Assembly (NCBI GenBank): GCA_045119215.1 | Contig: JBGVDD010000028.1 | Span: 1-64,000 of the forward strand | Origin: RUG11237 sp045119215 | Lineage (GTDB): Bacteria > Bacillota > Clostridia > Lachnospirales > Lachnospiraceae | Length of the DNA: 64,000 nt | Direction of reading: 5' to 3' | Shown: positions 34,403 to 42,247 of the stretch, piece by piece | Position numbering within the stretch: the stretch's first letter is position 1 | Layout of the letters: the number at the start of each line of letters is the position of its first letter | Notes under the pieces: model-generated | Databases searched by the model: none | Seen by the model: the letters and a program-made list of their open reading frames with translations, nothing else | Told to the model about the DNA's origin: nothing | Translations under genes and position numbers: made by a program

Positions 34403-37400
34403 TAAGAACAATAAATTGTTTTGCACACTGGTATAAAGCTTTGGTATTTACCTTAGATTCCTCCTCAGTCCTCTCAATCTCCGTAAACTGATTTAAGTCT
34501 ATCTGTTCACTTTTTGCATAATTTAATTTTGTGACACGATAGCTGTCACCTGCCATAGCCAGTTTGATTTCCCTATCTAGGGAACGCAAAAATGCATGTC
34601 CTTTTTCTGTATCAGACACCAGAAGTCCCGTGATTCTGTCCGCTTTCACATGAAAGGATGCCGCAATCTTTCCATAGCTTTCACAATTCATCGTAATGGA
34701 TACATTGCCATTTTCTTTTTTGCCACGAATGACCTTGACATTTACGGAGGTCATCTCATTTCCAATTTCAATAGGAACCTCGTAGTTTTCTTCCCTGCTT
34801 AATCCCCCGGTCAACTGAATCTGACTGTGTAAGAGTTTCAAGGAGCGAAGTTCTACATATTCTGTCATATCTTCCATGGCATCGTCCACTACACTCTGTT
34901 CCACATCTACTAACTCCTCATAGGCTGCCTCTGCTGCTTCTTTTGAGATTAACTGATCTGTTACCCGCTCCGCTGCCCTTAAGAGTTCTTTGTCCTTGTT
35001 TTTTCCCTTCTTTAATGACTTGGAAGATAGCTCCATCAGCTCTTTTATCATTTTTCCTCTCTGATTCATCAAACTATCCGCTGCCAGAATATGATTTACT
35101 GTCACCGGCTGCTTAAAGTCCAGTAGCATTTCCAACACGCTACTCTCCACAGTTCTTGCCTGCTGTACCTGTCTCATGTTTTCCTGATATAATTCTTTGT
35201 TCACATCCCCATTTTCAGGTAATTCTTCTAGCTGATTTACAAAATTCTCCAATGAAATATTGTAATTATTCACCTGACGCACTTTGGATAATTTTTCTGG
35301 GTCTAACTGATTTAACCCTGTGGCAACAAGATTTTCATAATATTGCTGTTGTTTTTCCTCATTGCTGTAGCTCTGACCTTCATAATGCCCAGAAGAATTT
35401 TGTTCTTTAGAATCTCCATTGGAAAATCCAGATGCAATCTGCTGCTCCATATTTATTTCTGATGGATTTTTTCTTTTCATACCGCCAAAATCATCATCTA
35501 CCGTTACATCCATTCCCTTATGTGCCCTTGTCTTTACACTGCTGATTAAATTTCTTAAGGTTACCTCAGCTCCTTGATGAATCAATGCTCCTACCACGCT
35601 TCCCTGGGATTTCTCAATTTGATGAAACAGACGGTAAATCCCAATATATGCATTCCTTTCTTCCTGGGATATACCATTTGTTTTTTCTAATTTATATAAA
35701 AACTCACTATACTTTTCCTGTGTGGTTTCACTCATCTGATTCTTTATACCTTTTACCTCATCATTTAGTTGATAAATATCCATATCCAAAGGATTTTCTC
35801 CCCTACGAATTAATTCCAATGTTACATCACCAGTCATTTGTTTCATCAACTGATTTACACATTGATCCGCCACCTTTACCTGCATTATATTCTCCCTGGT
35901 AATAGGCATAGAGTTAAAGGCAAGTATTTTTACCGCCCGTTCATTTTGTGTGGTATGCTCCATATGGATACCGTCTAACATACTGCCCACATTCTGAAAA
36001 GCCTTGTAAATAGAATCTCCCATATCCTGCCTTGGAGTAGTCATCATAGTCTCGTAGCTTTGCTTTGCCTGTTCTAAGGCTGTCTGTACCTCCTGACCTA
36101 CAAAAAATACTTCATTTAGACTAGGAGCAGGTATGGTTGCCACTCTTCCTAAAGCATACATTGGCATATTCTTTAACAGGTTTAGTTTTTCTGATGTTTC
36201 CACATAAAGCTGCCCATTTTCCTTTGTATATTCCACCCCTTTATCATCAAATAACTTTTGTGTATATTCTACCTCTTTGGCTTTCAGTCTCTCCACTAAT
36301 TCTGATAATTTGGTAGTTTCCACTGAAATTCCCTGTTTCATCATTCTCACACTTACTTCTGCTGTCATTTTCAGACGAAGTTCTTCTAACTGTCTTCTTG
36401 CCACAATAGTATTTTGGGTTATCTCTTGAGAATCCCTGGCATCCTTATGTATAAACTTAGCCATAGGATTTTTCTCTATTAGTTTTTGTTCCTTCCTCAA
36501 GTTGTCAAGAGTCATTTCCTTTCCGGAACGCAGGATATTTTCAATGGCTTGATCTGAAATATCTTTCATATCTTCCTGCAATGTTACAGCTTTCTCTATA
36601 AAATCCTGTACCGTCTCAAATCCTGTCTGTTCCGGCCTCTTTCCATTTTTCATAGTGGCAATTATATTCTTAAGCATCTCCTCCGTGTTTACTGGAAGAG
36701 AGATATTTGATAACTCCATATATGTCTGAAAATTTTTCTCTGTCAGGGGAATCCCATTCTCTACCAGCCATTTGGCTGCCTCTAAAGTATCCTCTGTCAC
36801 CAGAAACCCTGACTGTTCTATAATTTTTTCTATCTGCGGCTGTAGGGATTGCCACTGATAATCCTGAGGCTTTCTGGCATAATATCCTGTGTTGTCCTGG
36901 GTATAGTACTTTGGAGTTTTGAGATTTTGTCTGGTGGCACTGCTGTACTCTGCCCGGTATATATTTTCTACCGTAACGTCCATCTGATTATCCAACATAT
37001 ACTTGATTCCTGGTTCTGATAATCCGTCTAGGTCTGACACCAAAGCCAGGGTCTCCATTATCCCTTTCATATTATCCTCAGTTACCGGCAAGTCATTTTC
37101 TACTAAGGTACGTGCAATAAATTCTATTTGCTCTTGTGTTGACATTTCTCTTCCGTTATCTGTTAGGGTAAATTCTTTGTAACTACTGCTTCCTTCTGCC
37201 GAATCCATAAAATCCATAGGAATGGGACTAGGAATTTCTTTCATATCTGCTGCGAATTCTTCTACCTCATCTATCCCATTCTGAAACACCTCTGTCAGAT
37301 TACCTTCTACCTGATAGGCTGCTCCTGTGCTCCCCACTACACTGGCTATTTCCTCTAAAGATACATCACTGGTAAATGCTGTATTGATTCCTGCCTGGGC

Positions 37401-37775
37401 CAATTTAATTTTTATCTTATCCACCACCGTAATAATTTCACTACTCTCCGTGTCTCCTACAGAATAACCTTCGCCAGATAGTACATTAAAGTCATTGATA
37501 CTTAAGGTATTAGACAGAACTGCCAGAGATTCTTTCTGGGCATCTATTTTTGATGACTCTGTAAATAGCCTATTCTCCATTATGGATTTCTTCTCTGTAT
37601 CCTCTACCCCTAAAGTTAAACTATTCTCACCTGCCTGGTAAGAAACATTTTTTACACCTTCCTCCTTTTCCATTTTTTTTAAGGTCTGATTTTTTACTTC
37701 CTTTTCTGTTTTTCCTATTCCAAAATCAGAAATTGCTGTCTTCTTCACTATATCCAGTATATTTTCTAATTTCAT
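34386..37775 (-). CDS. Very large FliK-like flagellar hook-length type protein
   Basis: 1129 residues from ATG 37775 (AGGAAG 9 nt upstream); a TTG at 37838 has no RBS. Most of the protein is helical and charged, with recurring phrases such as PVTEDNMKGIMETLALV, FLVTEDTLEAAKWLVENGIPLTE and PVTVNHILAA, a degenerate repeat of about 40-60 residues. The last 130 residues look like the FliK C-terminal domain (SITMNCESYGKIAASFHV, then LLVSDTEKGHAFLRSL). FliK measures hook length and switches export to filament proteins. Its position just upstream of flagellin fits. It may match the Lachnospiraceae DUF6240 proteins. At 1129 residues it is much longer than FliK (about 400-600). Confidence 0.65.
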   Translation of the reverse strand: MKLENILDIVKKTAISDFGIGKTEKEVKNQTLKKMEKEEGVKNVSYQAGENSLTLGVEDTEKKSIMENRLFTESSKIDAQKESLAVLSNTLSINDFNVLSGEGYSVGDTESSEIITVVDKIKIKLAQAGINTAFTSDVSLEEIASVVGSTGAAYQVEGNLTEVFQNGIDEVEEFAADMKEIPSPIPMDFMDSAEGSSSYKEFTLTDNGREMSTQEQIEFIARTLVENDLPVTEDNMKGIMETLALVSDLDGLSEPGIKYMLDNQMDVTVENIYRAEYSSATRQNLKTPKYYTQDNTGYYARKPQDYQWQSLQPQIEKIIEQSGFLVTEDTLEAAKWLVENGIPLTEKNFQTYMELSNISLPVNTEEMLKNIIATMKNGKRPEQTGFETVQDFIEKAVTLQEDMKDISDQAIENILRSGKEMTLDNLRKEQKLIEKNPMAKFIHKDARDSQEITQNTIVARRQLEELRLKMTAEVSVRMMKQGISVETTKLSELVERLKAKEVEYTQKLFDDKGVEYTKENGQLYVETSEKLNLLKNMPMYALGRVATIPAPSLNEVFFVGQEVQTALEQAKQSYETMMTTPRQDMGDSIYKAFQNVGSMLDGIHMEHTTQNERAVKILAFNSMPITRENIMQVKVADQCVNQLMKQMTGDVTLELIRRGENPLDMDIYQLNDEVKGIKNQMSETTQEKYSEFLYKLEKTNGISQEERNAYIGIYRLFHQIEKSQGSVVGALIHQGAEVTLRNLISSVKTRAHKGMDVTVDDDFGGMKRKNPSEINMEQQIASGFSNGDSKEQNSSGHYEGQSYSNEEKQQQYYENLVATGLNQLDPEKLSKVRQVNNYNISLENFVNQLEELPENGDVNKELYQENMRQVQQARTVESSVLEMLLDFKQPVTVNHILAADSLMNQRGKMIKELMELSSKSLKKGKNKDKELLRAAERVTDQLISKEAAEAAYEELVDVEQSVVDDAMEDMTEYVELRSLKLLHSQIQLTGGLSREENYEVPIEIGNEMTSVNVKVIRGKKENGNVSITMNCESYGKIAASFHVKADRITGLLVSDTEKGHAFLRSLDREIKLAMAGDSYRVTKLNYAKSEQIDLNQFTEIERTEEESKVNTKALYQCAKQFIVLIKEKG

Positions 37776-37911
37776 TTCCTTACACTTCCTTTTACTTTCG
37801 TCAACTTGCACAATTTTATTGCTTTTTATTTCGACCAAAACCTGTATTTTCTTTAGAACGGCTGGTTCTTTACAGTAAATATGTATAAAACTTATATTTT
37901 TATTAGTAAAT

Positions 37912-37954
37912 TTGACAGAGACTGTTGATTTTTTTATGTAGGAAATGTTACAAT
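37912..37954 (+). promoter_or_regulatory. Promoter region of the 245-residue unknown protein
   Basis: Two overlapping options: TTGACA (37912) -17- TATGTA (37935-37940), or TTGATT (37925) -18- TACAAT (37949-37954). Both point right, 55-75 nt before the ATG. Confidence 0.5.
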
Positions 37955-38008
37955 GTGCTTAAGAGAATATGAATTTTAATTGAAAACTCTCAAGGAAGGA
38001 TTGAAAAA

Positions 38009-38746
38009 ATGGAATTATTAGCTATTAAAGAAGGAAAAGGAAAAGGTGTTTACATCTGTAACAACGAAGAAGAAAAGAATACTATTTTACACCAATTTAT
38101 CGGATGCGAGAGTAAAATTTTTTCTGACAACCAAAAGGAAGCCGCATTAAGCTGGGCTAACGTAACTGAACTTAAGAAAATCAAAAAGCACGATTTTGTA
38201 AAGTTAATTGATCAGTATAAACGTATGGGATTTGCCTATGTAACAATTGAAATGATTAATGGTGAAACCTTCTGTATTGTTCCTGATGATATTTATTACC
38301 TATCCACACTTTATGTTTTAAAATATAACGATTCATCAGAAAATTTCTATTTAAGCCAATATGGTGAAGAGCTTACATATGATGTATTTATGGAATACTT
38401 TAATGAGTTTAACGAAAAGACACATGGAAAAAATACTGAATTTAAAGACTGTGTCCGTGACCTATTAAGTCGATATGATCACCCTATTATGAAAACACTA
38501 GAAAAAACAAAGGTTTCAGCTTTTGGTGATTTGATTCAACTTGGTACTTGCTGCCGTAACATTGATATTGAGTTTGGTGGAGCCTCTGGTTCTGGTACCA
38601 GAACCTATATCCAAAAGGATATCCTGGAGTACATTACCATCTCAATGCACAATATTGTTACTGTTACACCACATCGACTGGATTCTAAATTTGAAGTTAC
38701 TGACAAAAATTTAGTTCGTGCTTTAACAGAATTAAAAGCTGAGTAA
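38009..38746 (+). CDS. Unknown cytoplasmic protein
   Basis: 245 residues, no signal peptide or membrane helix, family not recognised. Mixed alpha/beta composition, two Cys in tandem (GTCCRN) and a Gly/Ser loop GGASGSGTRTY at about 197-207 stand out; the loop is not a Walker A. RBS AAGGAAGG precedes the ATG. It is a single transcription unit with its own promoter and terminator, lying between flagellar genes and glgB, convergent with the zinc-finger protein gene. Nothing firm can be said of its function. Confidence 0.6.
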   Translation: MELLAIKEGKGKGVYICNNEEEKNTILHQFIGCESKIFSDNQKEAALSWANVTELKKIKKHDFVKLIDQYKRMGFAYVTIEMINGETFCIVPDDIYYLSTLYVLKYNDSSENFYLSQYGEELTYDVFMEYFNEFNEKTHGKNTEFKDCVRDLLSRYDHPIMKTLEKTKVSAFGDLIQLGTCCRNIDIEFGGASGSGTRTYIQKDILEYITISMHNIVTVTPHRLDSKFEVTDKNLVRALTELKAE

Positions 38747-38764
38747 TCACTTCTATGAATGAAA

Positions 38765-38803
38765 TGCCCCCAGAGCATCCTTACACTCAGGGGGCATTCT
38801 TTT
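38765..38803. terminator. Terminator between two convergent genes
   Basis: TGCCCCC (38765-38771) pairs with GGGGGCA (38790-38796), followed by TTCTTTTTATTTTTTT. Confidence 0.8.
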
Positions 38804-39441
38804 TATTTTTTTCGGTCTATACAATATGTCTTCGTATTTTTTTCTGGTCGGATATGAGTTAGTTCAGAAAGTAACTGTATTGTTTGCTTTCCATTTTCTT
38901 TTGCTTTTTTTATTTTTTTATATTCATACCATTTTATTCTTCCTAAGGAGTAAAAAGCATATCTGGTACTCCCATGTTTTAATTCAATCATCAGTCTTAA
39001 CTCTGTCAACTGGTACTTATTCACATTTTTTCTTTTGTCATAAACACGGTCCAAAGAAAAACTATTTACTTCATTCAACTTAAAGATTTCATAATCTTTA
39101 TCTTTTATGTAAAATAACCTATTTACCTCATCAATGACTAATTTTCCATCTCTAGATAATTTTGTCTGCTTAAATTTTTCTCTTAAACGCTGATTGTTCT
39201 TTAGATACTCCAGCCTTTTTTTTGCTTGCTCTACAGTATAATTCTTTAGTATGGTGTTTTTTTCTTCCTGATTGTACTTCCACCCTGTCATTGTGAAGGC
39301 TCTTGGTTTTCTGGAAAAACAAACATTCTTTAACTTTCCAACACATTCTCTGCATAAAAAACCGTCATATATAGAATAAAAATTATGAAACCTACCTTCT
39401 TTTGCACATATACTACAACGACATCTGCTGCTATATTTCAT
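38803..39441 (-). CDS. DUF4428-like zinc-finger protein
   Basis: 212 residues. The N-terminus carries Cys7, 9, 12, 30 and 33 (CRCSIC and FLCRECV), a treble-clef-like Zn site as in DUF4428 proteins, followed by a Lys-rich helical region and a beta-rich C-terminal half that may be PH-like. No signal peptide or helix is present, so a cytoplasmic binding protein is likely. Similar proteins are common in Firmicutes without known function. Confidence 0.6.
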   Translation of the reverse strand: MKYSSRCRCSICAKEGRFHNFYSIYDGFLCRECVGKLKNVCFSRKPRAFTMTGWKYNQEEKNTILKNYTVEQAKKRLEYLKNNQRLREKFKQTKLSRDGKLVIDEVNRLFYIKDKDYEIFKLNEVNSFSLDRVYDKRKNVNKYQLTELRLMIELKHGSTRYAFYSLGRIKWYEYKKIKKAKENGKQTIQLLSELTHIRPEKNTKTYCIDRKK

Positions 39442-39472
39442 GTTCTATTCTCTTCTCCATTCGAAAAAGTTA

Positions 39473-41392
39473 TTAGAATGTTAAGATTGCTGCCTCATAA
39501 GGCTTTAGCGAAAATCCAATGCTGTACGGCTTACCATCCTGTGCTTTTGCTACCGCTGTATAGTTTTCTTTTCGTTTACCACCGGTGCCGCCAAACTTTT
39601 TCTCATTGCTATCTAGTAATAACTTATATACTTTCTTCTTTGACACACCAATTCGATAATCTTTCCATTCCATCGGTGTGAAGTTACACACAAACAACAA
39701 ATTCTTCTTTCCGCTTTTTGATTTTCTGGTAAATGTATATACTCCGTGGTAAGAGTCGTCTGCGTTATTCCACTCAAATCCCTGATACTCATCATCCATT
39801 TCGTACATAGCCGGATTAGTCTTATACAGCATTAATAACTCTTTCACCCATGCCTGCATTCCTGCATTCAGCTTATTTTCACCAATTAGATTCCAGTCCA
39901 ATTCTCTCTCTTCGCTCCACTCTCTCTCCTGACCAAATTCCTGTCCCATAAATAAGAGTTTCTTTCCTGGATGCCCAAACATAAAGGCATAGGCCCCCCT
40001 TAAATTCGCATACTTATCTGTAGCATAAGGAGATGGCATCTTATTTACCATAGCACATTTTAAATGAACTACCTCATCATGAGAAATAACATTAATATAG
40101 TTTTCTGAGTATTGGTATGTCATGGCAAAAGTCAATTTATTATGATTATCCTTCCTAAAGTAAGGATCTAGTTTCATATAGTCTAAGAAATCGTGCATCC
40201 ATCCCATATTCCATTTATGAGTAAAGCCCAGTCCATCATCTTCCGGAGTGCTAGTCACCTTTGGCCATGCTGTAGACTCTTCCGCAATCATTGCCACCCC
40301 CTGATTACGTCCTGTAACAATAGAATTTAAATGTTTAAAGAATTCTATTGCTTCTAAATTCTTGTTTCCTCCATATTTATTTGGAACCCACTGACCATCT
40401 CTTTTCCCGTAATCAAGGTACAGCATAGATGCTACTGCATCTACTCTTAATCCATCTACATGATATTGTTCAATCCAGAATAATGCATTGGAAATCAAAA
40501 AGTTTCTCACTTCATTCTTTCCAAAATCAAAAATCTTTGTTCCCCAATCCGGATGTTCTCCTTTTCTAGGATCAGCATATTCATAAACACAAGTACCATC
40601 AAAATTAGCAAGCCCATGAGCATCCTTTGGAAAATGAGCTGGCACCCAGTCAAGGATAACTCCAATATTGTGTTTATGCATATAATCTATAAAGTACATA
40701 AAATCCTGTGGCGTTCCATATCTGGATGTTGGTGCAAAATATCCTGTTACCTGATATCCCCATGAACCATCAAAAGGATGCTCTGCAATTCCCATTAATT
40801 CTACGTGAGTATATCCCATATCCGTAACATAATCCACTAATGAATGAGCCAGTTCCTTATAATTGTAAAATCCGTCTTCGTCCCCATCCTTTGCAGGATG
40901 CTTCATCCATGAGCCAGGATGGATTTCATAAATTGACATAGGAGACTTCTTATTGTCAAACTTTTGTCTCTTATTAAGCCAAGTTTTATCCCCCCAACAA
41001 TATTTTGTAATGTCCGTTATCCTGGAAGCTGTTCCAGGACGTTTCTCCGCGTAATTGGCAAATGGATCTGCTTTATACAGTACCTCACCTGTTTTCGTTG
41101 TAATTTGAAATTTATACAAATCACCAAGTTTTGCATTTGGCAAAAATGTCTCCCAAATTCCCAGGGGAGCTTTTCGAACCATAATCCCTTCATAACCATT
41201 CCACATATTAAAATCACCAACTACACTTACATAAGCCGCATTTGGTGCCCACACCGCAAAATGTACTCCCTTCTGCCCATCAATCTCCATAATATGTGCC
41301 CCAAGTTTTTTGAATATATCATAATGTGTACCCTGTCCAAACAAATATTGATCTAACTCTGTCACGAATCTTTCATCATCATAATTAATCAT
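39473..41392 (-). CDS. glgB: 1,4-alpha-glucan branching enzyme
   Basis: 639 residues from ATG 41392; an upstream GTG (41404) is possible. GH13 enzyme that makes alpha-1,6 branches in glycogen. An N-terminal CBM48 (about 30-130: VHFAVWAPNAAYVSVVGDFNMWN) is followed by the catalytic barrel with nucleophile Asp in GLRVDAVASMLYLDY, acid Glu in IAEESTAWP and HDEVVH, and a C-terminal beta domain. No other glg genes flank it; pulA lies 16 kb away. Just upstream is a short remnant and a TetR gene in the same direction, so TetR may control it. Confidence 0.95.
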   Translation of the reverse strand: MINYDDERFVTELDQYLFGQGTHYDIFKKLGAHIMEIDGQKGVHFAVWAPNAAYVSVVGDFNMWNGYEGIMVRKAPLGIWETFLPNAKLGDLYKFQITTKTGEVLYKADPFANYAEKRPGTASRITDITKYCWGDKTWLNKRQKFDNKKSPMSIYEIHPGSWMKHPAKDGDEDGFYNYKELAHSLVDYVTDMGYTHVELMGIAEHPFDGSWGYQVTGYFAPTSRYGTPQDFMYFIDYMHKHNIGVILDWVPAHFPKDAHGLANFDGTCVYEYADPRKGEHPDWGTKIFDFGKNEVRNFLISNALFWIEQYHVDGLRVDAVASMLYLDYGKRDGQWVPNKYGGNKNLEAIEFFKHLNSIVTGRNQGVAMIAEESTAWPKVTSTPEDDGLGFTHKWNMGWMHDFLDYMKLDPYFRKDNHNKLTFAMTYQYSENYINVISHDEVVHLKCAMVNKMPSPYATDKYANLRGAYAFMFGHPGKKLLFMGQEFGQEREWSEERELDWNLIGENKLNAGMQAWVKELLMLYKTNPAMYEMDDEYQGFEWNNADDSYHGVYTFTRKSKSGKKNLLFVCNFTPMEWKDYRIGVSKKKVYKLLLDSNEKKFGGTGGKRKENYTAVAKAQDGKPYSIGFSLKPYEAAILTF

Positions 41393-41405
41393 AATCTCTA
41401 CCACC

Positions 41406-41588
41406 CTATTTCAATTTTATTATCATTCCTGTACAAGCTGGCATACATATTTCCAGCTTGTTATCCACTATTTTAATTTCTTCTGCTGTAATTAAATCTT
41501 TTTCAGACACTGCCACTTCATACCATTTTCCCGTTCTATTCTCCTCCTTATATTCACTTTTTTGTAAATCATTATGTATAAATACCAT
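41406..41588 (-). pseudogene. Short frame resembling the C-terminus of a GH13 glycosidase
   Basis: 60 residues from ATG 41588, overlapping the end of tetR by 17 nt and stopping 13 nt before glgB. The end, AEEIKIVDNKLEICMPACTG followed by M-I-I-K-L-K, has the rhythm of the last beta-sandwich strands of amylase/neopullulanase-type enzymes (DLLTGEE-x-V-x-DGKL-x-V-PA-x-G-x-I-L-K). A genuine start is possible by coupling to tetR. The favoured reading is the tail of a deleted glycosidase gene next to glgB; this rests on pattern resemblance only. Confidence 0.4.
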
Positions 41589-42144
41589 ACATAAACTGTT
41601 TCACTAGATTCATACTAATCTGATCTATATCTGTGTCCTGGCAATCGGTTTCTAAATAGTACATAAGATAATAATTTACAACCCCTTCGAACCCAGAAGC
41701 AAATTGCTGCTGTCTTCCATTCATATTCGTCAATTTTTCCGAAGCATCATGAAATATTTTTACAATTATTTCATTAATTTTTATCATATAAGGTCTAACC
41801 GCCTGGTATGTATCGTTTTCTCTGGCTGAGTACATCAATGAAAGCGCAAATATATACATCTTTCTATTTTCCAACGCCATATTCAATTGTTCCTTACAGG
41901 CTCTATGAAGTGTTGCTGAAATATCCCCACGGTACTGTGCCGCTGCCTCAAACCTTTCCAGATACGGTTCAAAAAATCGCTCTAAAATACTCTCCAGCAA
42001 ACCATATTTACTTTTGAAATAGTAATACATGGTAGGTTTTGTCATTCCTGCTTTTTCAACAATTTCCTGCACCCCAACAGCATCATATCCCTTTTGGTAA
42101 AATAGTTCTGTTGCACATTCTAGCAATTTTTCTCGATTGTCCAT
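41572..42144 (-). CDS. TetR-family transcriptional regulator
   Basis: 190 residues. The N-terminal helix-turn-helix reads LFYQKGYDAVGVQEIVEKAG followed by MTKPTMYYYFKSKYGLL, the TetR signature; the rest is an all-helical ligand/dimer domain. A palindrome sits in its own promoter spacer, so it is very probably autorepressed. It is the first gene of a likely transcript continuing through the 60-codon frame into glgB. The ligand is unknown; efflux control is the default guess but no pump lies nearby. Confidence 0.92.
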   Translation of the reverse strand: MDNREKLLECATELFYQKGYDAVGVQEIVEKAGMTKPTMYYYFKSKYGLLESILERFFEPYLERFEAAAQYRGDISATLHRACKEQLNMALENRKMYIFALSLMYSARENDTYQAVRPYMIKINEIIVKIFHDASEKLTNMNGRQQQFASGFEGVVNYYLMYYLETDCQDTDIDQISMNLVKQFMYGIYT

Positions 42145-42173
42145 AGCTTCCCTCCCACTATTTCTTCTCGTTA

Positions 42174-42203
42174 ATTATACCAATCGGTATATACTTATGT
42201 CAA
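42174..42203 (-). promoter_or_regulatory. tetR promoter with embedded operator palindrome
   Basis: A perfect TTGACA (42203-42198) and TATAAT (42179-42174) are 18 nt apart. TATACC-AATC-GGTATA (42176-42191) fills the spacer and touches the -10, the standard arrangement for TetR self-repression. Confidence 0.85.
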
Positions 42204-42207
42204 GGCA

Positions 42208-42246
42208 AAAAAGCCGAATGAGTGAAATCAACCCATTCGGCTTTTT
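42208..42246. terminator. Terminator behind the TPR-AAA+ gene
   Basis: A perfect 13-bp stem, AAAAAGCCGAATG (42208-42220) with CATTCGGCTTTTT (42234-42246). It ends the minus-strand gene at 42248 and insulates the tetR promoter. Confidence 0.88.
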
Positions 42247-42247
42247 G

